Assembly: GCA_933207985.1 (NCBI GenBank)
Contig: OW240914.1
Location: 135,191,672-135,255,671 of the forward strand
From: Pelobates cultripes
Lineage: Eukaryota; Chordata; Amphibia; Anura; Pelobatidae
Direction of reading: 5' to 3'
DNA: 64,000 bases
Part shown: piece by piece, positions 33,037 through 43,877 of the stretch
Numbering within the stretch: position 1 is the first letter of the stretch
Layout: the number at the start of each line of letters is the position of its first letter
Translations under genes and position numbers: made by a program
Notes under the pieces: generated by a model
Seen by the model: the letters and a program-made list of their open reading frames with translations, nothing else
What the model was told of the DNA's origin: nothing
Database searches by the model: none

Positions 33037-33463
33037 TCAATCACCTCTTTGCTTAAAGCTACAGTATTGATAATTTAGAAGATTCTCTGTGTCATTACTA
33101 TTGTAATTAAGGAGTTCTACAAGCTGCAGTTGAGTTCCAATTCCAAAAACCCTTGTAGCATAACAATTATACAACTTGACCCCTAGCCCCGAGATGATAT
33201 AGGGTATTTTCGATTGCAGTTTAGTTTGTTTTACTTTCTTGGCTAGAAGCTTTCCTGCCTTGTTGCCCAACACATAGTAGGATTGTTTGAGGAACCACAT
33301 CTTTTTTTTGGTTTCCATAAGCTGGAGGGACCTAAGGGTTGATCTGAGTGCCATTTATTTGTTCTACTTTAGATCTGACCATTTCCTGCGCTGCCAGCCT
33401 TCGCTTATGGGGGCTATTGAGACCTTTCACATTTAGGGTTAGGATTTTTAATTCATCAACCAT
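33037..33463 (-). pseudogene. L1-like ORF2 with endonuclease deleted
   Basis: Starts at ATG 33463-33461 with MVDELKILTLNVKGLNSPHK, the classic opening of an L1 endonuclease. After about 33 residues the sequence jumps to the linker downstream of the endonuclease (METKKKMWFLKQSYYVLGNK and AGKLLAKK), in a different frame. About 250 residues covering the endonuclease catalytic sites are gone, and the frame ends before the reverse transcriptase. Confidence 0.88.
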
Positions 33464-34243
33464 GCATTTTCCTGGTGAACCTGCTTATGTGTGGCACGCA
33501 GTTTTGGGTGCATTCGTAGTACATGGAATGTTGGTGTTGACCAAAGGGGAGAAAACAACGGGGAAAACTTGGGATATAAAAAAACTTAAGTATATACAAA
33601 GCACCATTTGCGTCCTCAGCGCTCTTCCTGGGTGAGACGTGAGTTGGGTAAACTGTCCCGTCCCAACGCTCAACCTAGGGGTCCGTCTGACGGTGAAAGC
33701 GAGGCACGCACGACCTAAATCATGACTTTATTTTTCTGCCCCATACCCATGAGCACCCTGCCCTGGTGAAAGCCACTGTTCTCTCACTAAAGAACCTGTA
33801 TTTAGATGGGCAGCCATACATTGATTTAAACATCTCGTCCTCTAGTTGGTTCTACTTTTTAACCTGCGAGACCCTATGACCCTGTGGCCAGACCCTCATC
33901 TTTACCCTTGTGCCCCCTGGCTCCTGTGTTTGCCCATCCCTTATGTACTCAGTCTTATCCCTCTCAACTGACCCCTGCCTTGGGACTTAGGAGTTAACTG
34001 GGCGTTTGATACTGCTGTTGTAATGCTACATCGCTATACATGTGTGCATAAACATATATACTCACAACACCTTATCAGCTCAGTTGTGCGAGTGGTTGTG
34101 CAAAACAGTTCCTTTATGGCATGCGGCTATGCCTTTGTTGACAGGGTCCTTTAAGTTGTGTTAGTTCTGGGTGGGTGATCCCGCCATCTGCCATTCTCTC
34201 TGTGGGCATTTAGGCGACTCTGCCGGTGCTCTGTCCGGTGATC

Positions 34244-35104
34244 TCACTGGAAATACACACACCGCATGCCCACCTCCGGTTCACTTGCGGTGTGTGTTCT
34301 CCCGTTTCTCCAGATGATGAGCTTGGTCGGGTATCCCCAGCAAAATTCTATATTGTTATTTCGCAGCGTCTTCGTGACCGTTATAAACTCTCGCCTCCTG
34401 CTCATGGTCATAGCTGCATATAGTTGGACAGTTTCGTAGGGTGCAGGCAATGCTGATGTTTTTCTTGCCGCCATAAGTAATGCATCTTTGGTCTTAAAGT
34501 AGTGAAAACGCACTACTGTATCTCGTGGTGCATCTTGAGCGAGTCTCTGGGGCCTCGGCAGGCGATGCACCCGGTCCATAAGCCACTCTTGTTCCTATAT
34601 TGTCGGAGCCAGGGTCTTGCATAGTGACATTATGTATTCCACGAGGCGGTCATTTGTCACGGTCTCCGGGATCCCTCGGAACCTGACATTGTTGTGCCAC
34701 GAGCGGTCCTCCATGTCTGCCATTTTTTTCTTCAGGAACATGTGCTCTTTACTCAAACTTTGTACGGTTGCCGCCAACACATCATGCGCTGAGCACAGTT
34801 CATCCTGTCTGGCCTCTAAGCTATTTGTCCTCTCTCCCAGCTCTGATATTTCATTTTTGATATAATTTGTTGCCTGTCGAAGATCTATTTGCAGAGTGAC
34901 CATGAAGTCCTGCAGCATGGTAAATAATTTTCTTTCTGTAACCGGGGCATCAGTATAGTGACTTGCCTCATTTTCAGGCTCATGTGATGAGTCTGATGTT
35001 TGTGATAGCACGGGCCCTTCGCCACCATCTTGTGTGGTCCGCGCTCTTTCTTTTTTTGCGTGGCAGATCGGGTCCATTATTTTCATTTGTTTGGCAGGGG
35101 CCAT
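34244..35104 (-). pseudogene. L1-like ORF1 protein (RNA-binding), one break
   Basis: ORF1p coats L1 RNA as a coiled-coil trimer. The first part (35104-34595, 169 residues from the only plausible ATG) has a coiled-coil-like stretch and then DRSWHNNVRFRGIPE, the start of the RRM-like domain. The second part (34579-34244) has MDRVHRLPRP and APRDTVVRFHYFKTKDALL, typical of the C-terminal ORF1 domain. The two are separated by a frame break near 34590, so the protein is no longer made whole. Confidence 0.88.
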
Positions 35105-35289
35105 TGCAGCAAGGTCTATGGGCCAGGTGCCATCTGTAGGTACGTTTTTAGAGCAGATTGCTTCGTTTTTTCAGGCTTAGAGGTCCTGTACGACCGGGAG
35201 CTCTCACACCATGCGACCGCTCTCCACGGCCGTCAGCCACGGCCCCCTCAAATCTATTTTAACCTCCAATTTCACTAGAGAAATTAAGA

Positions 35290-35760
35290 AAAAAAATGCA
35301 CTAACTTCTTTTTTAGCTGAAGCCAAAGGTTTTTACAAATGTAAACGATGTATAGTGTGTAAAAGTACTGACCCCTCTGTCCCTTCTAAAGTAATTTAAC
35401 TTGCATCCAATAGGACAAAAAAACCATACAAAATGAATTAATGTAATCTACTTATTGGAGTGCCCTTGTGGCCTCCAATATGTAGGAGTGACTACAAGAA
35501 GTCTTAAAATACGTTTAAGTGAACACTGTATAAATATCAAAAAAGGATACTTAAACCATTCCGTGTCTAAACATTTTATTAAACATAACAGTGACCTAAA
35601 ATGTTTAAAATGTATAGGAATTAAATAGTGTATTATTCCATGGAGAGTAGAAAATATAAAAAATATTTTAGGTAAAACAGAAATGGGATGGGTATATAAT
35701 TTACAAACTCTAACCACTTGTGGTCTAAATACAGACTTTGATCTGTTTAATTTTTTTATA
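35290..35760 (+). pseudogene. GIY-YIG endonuclease of a Penelope-like element
   Basis: Penelope-like elements carry a GIY-YIG nuclease after the reverse transcriptase. Here a Cys-rich lead (FYKCKRCIVCKS) precedes YLLECPCGLQYVGVTTRSLK, then IRLSEHCINIKKGYLNHSVS and KHFIKHN. The family's QYVG, R and EH positions are preserved. It ends GWVYNLQTLTTCGLNTDFDL. A stop follows CIGIK at about 35627 and another lies before YLLECPCG, so it is a relic. Confidence 0.85.
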
Positions 35761-36075
35761 AATATCAGTAGTTTTATATTTCATATCTATCCATTTTAAT
35801 ATCCTAATACTCTCCTTTTATATTATTATTTATTCCTGTTTATTCCTGTTGTAAATTATTTCCTGTATTAATATATTCATATATTGTCTCTATCTGCACC
35901 ACTCCCCCAATGGAGTTGTAATCTCTCCTTGCCCTCCTCAATATGGCCGCCATCATTTTAAAATGTTTTTAAATATGTTGAATTCCAATTGGATAATGCT
36001 AATTTTGGCACCAATTTTATGCACAGTTATCCCTATATAAACTCCTATAGCCAGGTTGACTGTTTTCTATTCCAT

Positions 36076-36105
36076 TTGATAAAGCCTGTAAAGGTGAAAC
36101 GTGTT
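36076..36105 (+). ncRNA. Degenerate hammerhead-ribozyme-like core
   Basis: ttgataaagcctgtaaaggt followed by gaaacgtg resembles the hammerhead layout CUGAUGA - stem II - GAAAC. The first box is TTGATAA, two changes from consensus. Stem II can form from GCC and GGT around a short loop. Hammerhead motifs are known in the terminal repeats of Penelope-like elements, and this lies in the right position. As written it is unlikely to cleave. Confidence 0.4.
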
Positions 36106-36229
36106 ATGGACATTTAATATTGTGTATTTTAACTTATTAAAGGTTTGTTGGTCACCTTTTTGTGCCAATTTCCTTTGTTATATGCACTTTCCCTGGTAAT
36201 TTGTAAGTTTTATACTTCAAGTAATTCCA

Positions 36230-36770
36230 AGGTGGGGATAATATCACCAACGCTGTGTTCATAGAGCAGTCAGCCTGCTCTATCCTTGTAAGTATAATTT
36301 ACTTTGACTTTACTTGATTATAGATTACTCTATTTTATTGAGAGCACTATCTCTTGCTTTTTTTATTCCTTCCTGAGTGTGTGGACGTGGTGGACATTTG
36401 CTGCATATCCTTTAAAGCGGGGATTATACCGCTGTACGCCCATACTGCTAGAGCTAGCTATAGCTCTTCTAAATGTAAGTGTTCCATGGTAATCTTATAC
36501 TTTTATCTGATTATATTATACAGTCTGCACTATCACCTGCTCCTGTTTCCAATCTTTTATATCATCTTGGTGTGAACGTGGTTGACAGTTGCTGTTTATC
36601 CTTTAAAGCGGGGATTATACCGGTGTATGCCTATACTGCTATAGCTGGCTATAGCTCTTCCAAATGTGAGTGTCCCATCGTTACCTTTTCCTTATATAAA
36701 CGACTGTAATCAACAAGCTACACTATCACCTATCCCTGTATTTTGTGTCCATATTATCTATGGTCAAGTT
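36230..36770 (+). repeat. 195-bp tandem repeat next to the Penelope-like element
   Basis: Two clear units (36395-36490 and 36590-36685) share tcctttaaagcggggattat, 'tatactgctatagctggcta' and 'agctcttccaaatgtgagtg'. A more diverged third lies at 36230-36300. The repeat may be part of the element's terminal region. Confidence 0.7.
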
Positions 36771-37400
36771 GAATTGAGGACAGTACATCCTATCAATCAC
36801 TGACTTTTCATCTTTGGATTATAAAAACTTTCTTTGTGAAACTTTTGTACCAGACCTATTTCTGCTTTTGTGTCAAAAAAGTTGTCTTAGTATTTACCTG
36901 TGGCGCAGCCCTTCCCTTTTCTTTTGTTCTTCTAGATAACACTAACAGTAACCAAGAAAGTTCTTTACTAAGTATAACTAACCTGACAAAACTGACCTCA
37001 GAAGGGTTACAAAATGGGGAGATAGTTATTGGTTCATCTAAGAGTCAAATTGCTAACAGACCATTAGTCTGTGCAGAAACAGGAACTTGCTCTGGACAGA
37101 TTCACACTTAATTGCAAAAACAAAATGAGCATTGCAAGATCATAGGACAGCAGGGTAGTATTTGACCTTAGGTAAAAAGAAAATGGCTGCAGAGAGACAT
37201 AATATAATAGGCTTTATGGATTTTAAACATTTGTTGTGACAGGTTTGACTGGGTCACTAAAGTTTTTCAATTCATATTTTGTTGAAATTTTCTATTCAAC
37301 TATTTAAATGTAAGCAATGAGAAATGTATAGAAGGAGCATCTCTGTCTTGTAATTAAGTTACTTTCTAGTACTAAGATCAGATGGGGTGAGGTTTCCACT
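36771..37400. other. No gene seen
   Basis: A 91-codon frame at 36836-37111 has no recognisable domain or splice context. No repeat was identified. Confidence 0.35.
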
Positions 37401-38866
37401 TTAACTCCTTCCGGACCAAAGATGGAAATTTTCCATCAAGCTTGTCCTTGCGTTAAGGACCCTTGACGGAAAATTTCCATCATTTACTAAAGTTAACTCC
37501 AGATTGCCATGATCGCGGGGTTAACGTTACTCTGGTCTGCCTCGGGATTCGAAGCAGACCGGGAGCACTCGATCGTGCTGTCCCTGCAGCTGTGATCGCT
37601 CTGACAGTCTGTCCACCTCCCTGTGCTTCCACGGTCAGTGTGATCAGTGCTGATCCACTTCACCCTGTAAAAAAATAAAGTTCAAGTTAAAGCTGACCTC
37701 CCATTTCCCCTGCTTTAATAAAATTAACCCCTTCCATGCCAATTGATCACTGACTACAGTGATCAATTGGCAGGGACTACACTTTACTGTCATCTGATTA
37801 TTATTTTTTAGCCCTGAGGGTTAAATAAATTTTTTTTAACCCTCAGGGGTTAAATTTATTTTATTAATTAATTAAAATATTTTACAATTATATATTTAGC
37901 TAGCTGGGGTGGGTGGAAGTTAGTGGGAAATTGGGGAATTTGGTGTTAGGCTAGCTAGGGGTTAACGTTAAAGTTTTTAAAAAGTTTTTAAAAATGTATT
38001 AATAACGTTAAGAATAGTAAAAAATCCCTTCCACCTTTACCCAGTCCTAATAAAAATTAACCCTTCCCTGCCAGTTGATCACTACCTACAGTGATCAAAA
38101 TACAGATCAAATTATTATACTGTGATCCGAAATTTTTGTAACACCTGAGGGTTACATTTTTTTTTATCCCTCAAGGGTTCAATTTATTTTTATTAATTAA
38201 TTTAAGTATTTTAAAATTATATATTTTGCTAGCTGGGGTGGGTGGGAGTTATGGTAAACTGGGGAATTTACTGTTACTGCTGCTTACTGCTAGTTAGGGG
38301 TTAACGGTAAAAAAAGTTTATAAATTTTTAAAAGTGTAAGAAAGTTTTAAGAAAGTTTAAAAAGTTTAAAAAAATTTAATAAGTAATAAAAGTTTAAAAA
38401 CAAGTTTGAAAAAGTAATTTTTTTTAAAAGAGTAAAAAAAATACATTAAAAAAATGCTTATTGCTACTACACTTGGTACAAGCTAGTGGACAAATGATCC
38501 CACGCTAAAGTTCAAAATATGCCTTTTGAAATACCCTGGGATGTCTTCTTTAAAAAATAGTATGCGTTTGTGGAGTAGTTTGAATAAAAAAGCAGCTAAA
38601 CTACTCCAAAATGGAACATGGACACAGCATAAAACTGCATAGAAAATAACTGGCATGGCTGTGTCTCAAATGTGCCCCTTCAGTGTCCACATATACCTGG
38701 CAAAGGTACATACGGGGCTATTGCTGTACTAAGACGACATAGCTGAGCAACATATGAAGTATTATACAGCTGTAGCACACATAAGGTTTTCAAAATGTTG
38801 TGGGTCAAAAATACAGAAAAGGCATGATTAAACTTATGTAACCAAAATGCCTGAATCTAAAATAAA
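37401..38866 (+). mobile_element. TTAAC-ended foldback element, copy 1
   Basis: Starts ttaactccttccggaccaaa followed by a subterminal hairpin (gatggaaattttccatc, then gacggaaaatttccatc). The body has alternating 'gttaaatttattttattaat' and 'cagtgatcaattggcaggg' blocks, then 'gaaataccctgggatgtctt'. 61490-62557 is the same sequence in the opposite orientation. No coding capacity. The TTAA start suggests the same target preference as T2/Kolobok and piggyBac elements. Confidence 0.65.
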
Positions 38867-38867
38867 A

Positions 38868-39718
38868 AACCCTCAGTATCCACAGAAGTTAAGCTCACAG
38901 GTCTATAATTTCCAGGCAAGGATTTTTAACCCTTTTTGAATATAGGAACCACATCTGCCTTCCTCCAATCCTCCAGAACACTTCCTGAAAGAAAAGAATC
39001 TTGAAAGATTAAAAACAGAGGTTCACTTATTTCTACACTTAGTTCCTTAAAGGACCACTATAGTGCCAGGAAAACATACTCGTTTTCCTGGCACTATAGT
39101 GCCCTGAGGGTGCCCCCACCCTCAGGGAACCCCTCCCGCCCGGCTCTGGAAGGGGGAAAGGGGTAAAAACTTACCTTTTTCCAGCGCTGGGCGGAGAGCT
39201 CTCCTCCTCCTCTCCTCCGCGCCCCGCCGGCTGAATGCGCACGCGCGGCAAGAGCTGCGCGCGCATTCAGCCGGCATAGGAAAGCATTTACAATGCTTTC
39301 CTATGGACGCTGGCGTGCTCTCACTGTGAAAATCACAGTGAGAAGCACGCAAGCGCCTCTAGTGGCTGTCAATGAGACAGCCACTAGAGGATTAGGGGGA
39401 AGGCTTAACCCATTCATAATTATAGCAGTTTCTCTGAAACTGCTATAATTATGAAAAAATGGGTTAACCCTAGAAGGACCTGGCACCCAGACCACTTCAT
39501 TAAGCTGAAGTGGTCTGGGTGCCTAGAGTGGTCCTTTAAGTACACGTGGATGGATACCATCAGGCCCTGGAGCTTTGTTTATACTAACTTTCTTTAGTTG
39601 CTGCAGCACCTTGTCTTGAGTTAACCAAATAGTGTCTAGGTCATACATTGGGAATATTGCTTTACTCAGAAGATGTAACTGGGAGGTTTTATGACAGTGG
39701 CACATATCAAGTGTAAGA
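38868..39718 (-). pseudogene. CR1-like LINE reverse transcriptase fragment split by a MITE
   Basis: Minus strand: APGPDGIHPRVLK (39620-39540), then after the MITE ELSVEISEPLFLIF, LEDWRKADVVPIFKKG and NYRPVSLTSV. This is the standard CR1 reverse transcriptase N-terminal block. Taking out 39051-39539 joins the two parts in frame across a single TTAA (...R-V-L-K-E-L...). One stop lies after FKKG. Both outer ends are truncated. Confidence 0.9.
39047..39539. mobile_element. Complete T2-type MITE with TTAA target duplication
   Basis: A 485-bp body (39051-39535) lies between TTAA at 39047-39050 and 39536-39539. Left end aggaccactatagtgccagg and right end gtgcctagagtggtcct are inverted repeats. Inside are a hairpin around 39070-39105, a GC-rich stretch, 'cctctagtggctgtcaatga' and 'accacttcattaagctgaag' blocks. 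The empty site is reconstructed by the CR1 reading frame it interrupts. Confidence 0.92.
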
Positions 39719-40589
39719 AATACTCAGCAAAAATGCAACATGTATGTAAAAATGCAATTTTTTTCCCCCTCACCACAAACATTGGAATAAATTGGTGAAA
39801 AATGGTGACAAGTCAAGGCACAATATATGCCATATAAGATACCCTGGAGTGTCTGCTATATCAAATGAGGTCAATTTGTGGGGTATTTGAACAGTCAAAC
39901 TGCTATAATACCCCGAATGAGACATAGGCCTGTCAAATCCATCTATGAAAATTCTAACTATAGAAACTGAAATTGTCCCTTATACGGCATTGTAGATTCC
40001 CAGAATAGTGCCAAAGGCATACAATGGGGATATCCTTATACTCAGCAGATGTAGCTGAACACAATATGGGGTTCTGTGCAGGAATAGCAAACACCAGCTT
40101 TACGAAATACATATTACAAAAACTTTGTTATATGTGTATATGCCAAAATAGAGAAAAAACACAATCCAATATTTAGCAGAGATTGGCGATGAAATGGCTA
40201 CATTAAAAGTGTAAAAATGACCTTAGGTAAATAGCCTATGATGTCTACTTTATATAAATATATACTTTTGTGTGTCAATTTTGTTTTCTGTGATGGCTAC
40301 TAAACCTACAAGACAAACATACCAACTTCTAAAATTGTTTCGCATTGAAATTTTATTTTAGTCCTTGTATTTTGTTTCCTGTAACTTTCAAAATAAGCTG
40401 AAATCCTAGACATATTATGTAGTCTATAAATCAAGACACATAAATGAATTTATTTTGAATTAATTTTCGTAAGCTGGACATATTATGCACATGCTATTAT
40501 TGCCAAAACAGAAAAAAAAAACCTCCCCACTTTTGGGCATTTTTTTTTTATAATTAATGAGAATTTATTTATGCATAGCAGATGCGACG
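39719..40589. mobile_element. Body of a foldback-type element, no gene
   Basis: Phrases such as 'ataccctggagtgtctgcta' and 'ctgctataataccccgaatg' are of the same style as 38500-38560 and 42700-43500, so this is probably the continuation of the element split by the CR1 insertion. AT-rich, no coding. Confidence 0.5.
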
Positions 40590-40919
40590 TTAACCCCTTA
40601 AGACCGGAGAACGTACAATTACGCCCTGTTTTAGGCGGCTCTAAACGCCGCCGGGAGTAATTGTACGCCCTCCGGTCTTTCTTTACTTACCCGGTCACCG
40701 GCGTTCCCACGCCTGCGATCGCGGTGGGGGGAACTCCCAGGGAGCCCCCCGCGGCAGATCCTCCTCCTCCGGTGCCCCCCGGCCATGTGAGAGTGAGGTC
40801 TTTGCGAGGACCCCACAATCATATGGCCGGTATAGCTGGCTTCTATATTGCCAGCAGGGGGGCTGCCTGTAATGACAGGTGGTCCCCCTGCTGGCCGGAA
40901 ATAAAATTAAAATAAATTA

Positions 40920-41444
40920 ATTAAGTGTAAAAAAAATATATATATATACTTAGATCATATATATATCTATATATATATATATAGATATATATATGATCTA
41001 AGTATATATATATACACATATACATACACACACACACACATACACTGTCTAGGTGTATTTTACTATTAATATATATATATATATATAATTATATATATTA
41101 ATATCAAATTACACGTACACTGATACTGATTAAATATATATATAATTATTGTTATATATATTAAAAAATAATAATTAAAAAATATATAGATGTGTGTTAT
41201 TTCGTTGTAACTGTATTGTGATATTAATATATATATTTATATCAAAATACACGTAGAACGAAATAATATATATATCTACATACATAAATATATACATATA
41301 TATCACTATATATATACCTATATATAAATAAAAATATTTTTAAAAAATTATATATATATACACATATAGATTCACATACGTATATATATACATATATTAA
41401 TTCTACATATATATTTATGTAATATTTTTACATAATTAGATATC
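40920..41444. repeat. AT-rich satellite with a long palindrome
   Basis: Dominated by TATATA, with repeated 'atattaatatat' and 'caaattacacgta' words. 40935-41008 is an almost perfect palindrome centred on tatatatatatata, with tagatcatatatatatc and its complement as arms. Confidence 0.88.
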
Positions 41445-41449
41445 TTAAT

Positions 41450-42663
41450 TGTAACGGACCGTTTTGCACACAAGGGGTAAAAACCGTTTAGGCGATCGTC
41501 CCCTTCTCAGAGATGCAGGCACAGCTATTGTAAAACACCAAACTCACGAACCGCCAATAAGGGAATGCTCCAAACTCCCGAACGGCATCCAGTATAGCAC
41601 TCCAAACACACGAACTGGAACCATATGAATCGCTGCTAGCAGACGAATAGGAAAAGCATCCAAGCGGCTTACACTCCTAGCAATCAGTCTCTATCAGCGT
41701 TCAGTAAATCCCCCCAAAGACGAGACAAGGCTCCGTGTTGAGGGTCAAGCAGTGGTCTGTTTAATGAGGGCTACCTGCCCAGTATTTATGCAGGTCTCCC
41801 ACCTGGTGGACACTCCCCTAGGGGACCAAATGGGAGACTGTGACAAAGGACAGACATGTAGACAAATAGGACACATAGTCACAGTGTATTCCCACAATGC
41901 ATCCTGGCTTCCTCCCCTCTGCCTTGGAGATAATTGAGAAGTAATTCAATTATCTCCCAAGACAAAAGGCAAATCGCCATTATGCACGTGGGGATACTAA
42001 CACACAAATTACTATTAAAATACACTATGTGAGACACATAACATTAAAAGCATACATTTAACATATCCCCAGGTAGCTCAGGTCTGAGCGCACATTATTA
42101 AGCGAATGGCGCTCAGACCACACGAATACAGTTTAATCGCCATGGAGCTAAAGTCTTTACACAGTCAGTTTCATGCGAATGGGCTCCATGGGATTCCTAT
42201 CTGGGGTATAACACATTCAAACAAAACTACCGAACACCGGGCCGTTCGTGCACTATCACTGAACAAGCAGGGAGGTCGGTGGCTTCAGCGGTGTTCGTGC
42301 AAAACTGTGTCCGATTTCAGTTCCATGAATTAAGTGTCGAACACCGCTGTGCGTTCACATGTTTAAAATGGCCGCGACCTCGTGTTCGTGATACGAATGG
42401 CGGCCACCCAGCATTCGTCAATTAAGCTGCGGTTAACCACAGCTTCAGGGAGGCTGATTGCCGGCACACTCCAGCTCCCAGGTGTTCCAGTCATTCGTGC
42501 GGTTGTTCGGTAGATTGAATCTACCGAACACCAGGCAGAAAAGAACGAATAAATCTTTTCTGCAGGTAAAAAAGATGTCTTTTAACACGGGGCCATAGTC
42601 CAAAGGCAGCGGGCGGGCAACCAGGCTTCTCCAATGCAATGTGGCGAGATTGGTCTCGTCACA
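41450..42663 (-). mobile_element. Solo LTR with 5-bp target duplication
   Basis: TGTAACGG at 41450 and GTCACA at 42661 are near-inverted LTR tips. ttaat flanks both sides (41445-41449 and 42664-42668). On the minus strand it has tgcataaatact and cattaaaca, candidate TATA and poly(A) signals, then gagccttgtctcgtc, which is also present in the gypsy LTR at 48476. No internal region, so it is a recombination product. Confidence 0.88.
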
Positions 42664-42719
42664 TTAATTAATTACAATTAGTGGGACCTGCCTGACAACC
42701 CATGCTGAAAGTAAAGGGA

Positions 42720-43455
42720 ATTTAATTTGCTAGCACTATATTTAACCCTATAACTTTCCAAGACACCATAAAACCTGTACATGGGGGGTACTGTTCTACT
42801 CAGGAGACTTCGCTGAACACAAATATTAGTGTTTCAAAACAGTAAAATGTATTACAACGATGATATCGCCAGTAAAAGTGTTGTTTTTTGCATTTTTCAT
42901 GCACAAACAGCAGTTACACGGACGATATTATTGCTGTGATACTTTGTACTGTTTTGAAACACAAATATTTGTGTTCAGCGAAGTCTCCCGAGTACAACAG
43001 TACCCCTCATGTACAGGTTTTATGGTGTTTTCAAAAGTTACAGCATCAAATATAAGGCTTGCATTTCATTTTTTTCACATTAAAATTCGCCAGATTGGTT
43101 ACGGTGCCTTTGAGACCCTATGGTCAAAGAATGAAAATTACCCCTATGATGGCATACCATTTGCAATAGTAGACAACCCAAGGTATTGCAAACGGGGTAT
43201 GTCCAGTCTTTTTTAGTAGCCACTTAGTCACAAACACTGGCCAAAATTGGCGGTTTTTGCATTTTCACACAAACAAATACTAACGCTAGCTTTGGCCAGT
43301 GTTTGTGACCAAATGGCTACTAAAAAAGATTGGACATACCCCATTTGCAATACCTTGGGTTGTCTACTATTGCAAATGGTATGCCATTGTGGGTGTAAAT
43401 TTCATTCCTGGGCTACTATAAAGTCCCAAAGGCAACGTAACCAATCTGGCGAATT
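42720..43455. repeat. Two adjacent long inverted repeats
   Basis: 42740-42850 (ctgtacatggggggtactgt ... agtgtttcaaaacagt) is complementary to 42948-43022. 43085-43218 (gccagattggttacggtgcc ... ctttttttagtagcca) is complementary to 43312-43450. The inner halves differ by 5-10%. Transcripts would fold into long double-stranded RNA. Confidence 0.85.
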
Positions 43456-43877
43456 TCAATTTCAAATGTAACGTGCTATATTTGACCCTGTAACTTCCCA
43501 AAACGCCATAAAACCTGTACATAGGGGTACTGTTTTACACGCGAGACTTTGCTGAATACAAATATGTGTATTTTATTGCAGTAAAAGCAAACAGTATAAT
43601 GACATTGACAGTTAAAATGTCATGTAGAACTAAAAAAATAAAAAAAATCTTATTTTCTCCCATTTTTTTCATATTAAATTATGTTTCATAGCTAAATATT
43701 TGATATTAAATGAAAGCCCTGTTTCCCCTGAATAAAATGATATATAATAAGGGTGGGTGCATTTAATATGAAAGAGGTGAATTACGGTTGGACAGACATG
43801 TAGCGCAAATGCCAGGTTTTGTTTACATTTTGTTTCGTTCACAACGTGTACATTTGGCTCCGTCCTTAAGGGGTTAA

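Larger units (their letters stand above)
33037..35250 (-). mobile_element. L1-like LINE with ORF1, ORF2 internally deleted
   Basis: Minus strand. A 5' leader (35250-35105) starts near gagggggccgtggctgacgg, then come ORF1 (35104-34244), a 780-bp spacer and ORF2 (from 33463). The 5' end seems intact, but the 3' end stops at about 33037, with the reverse transcriptase core absent. This reverses the usual 5' truncation pattern, so a later deletion is likely. Confidence 0.85.
35263..36130 (+). mobile_element. Penelope-like element 3' part (GIY-YIG + terminal region)
   Basis: Begins next to the 5' end of the L1 and contains a GIY-YIG endonuclease remnant followed by about 370 bases of terminal non-coding sequence with a hammerhead-like motif. 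Upstream reverse transcriptase is absent. Two other Penelope-like fragments lie at 23656-24235 and 62650-63720. Confidence 0.82.
40590..43877. mobile_element. TTAACCCC-ended foldback element, complete ends
   Basis: Left end ttaaccccttaagaccggag and right end (complement) ttaaccccttaaggacggag form a terminal inverted repeat with TTAA at the tips. Just inside the left end is a hairpin (gtacaattacgccc ... gggagtaattgtac). Contents: an AT-rich satellite (40920-41444), a solo LTR (41450-42663) and two long internal inverted repeats (42720-43070, 43085-43455). No transposase, so non-autonomous. Confidence 0.75.

Noticed and set aside
36836..37111. 91-codon frame beginning MKLLYQTYFCF
   Set aside because: No domain recognised and adjacent to Penelope-like repeats; probably chance.
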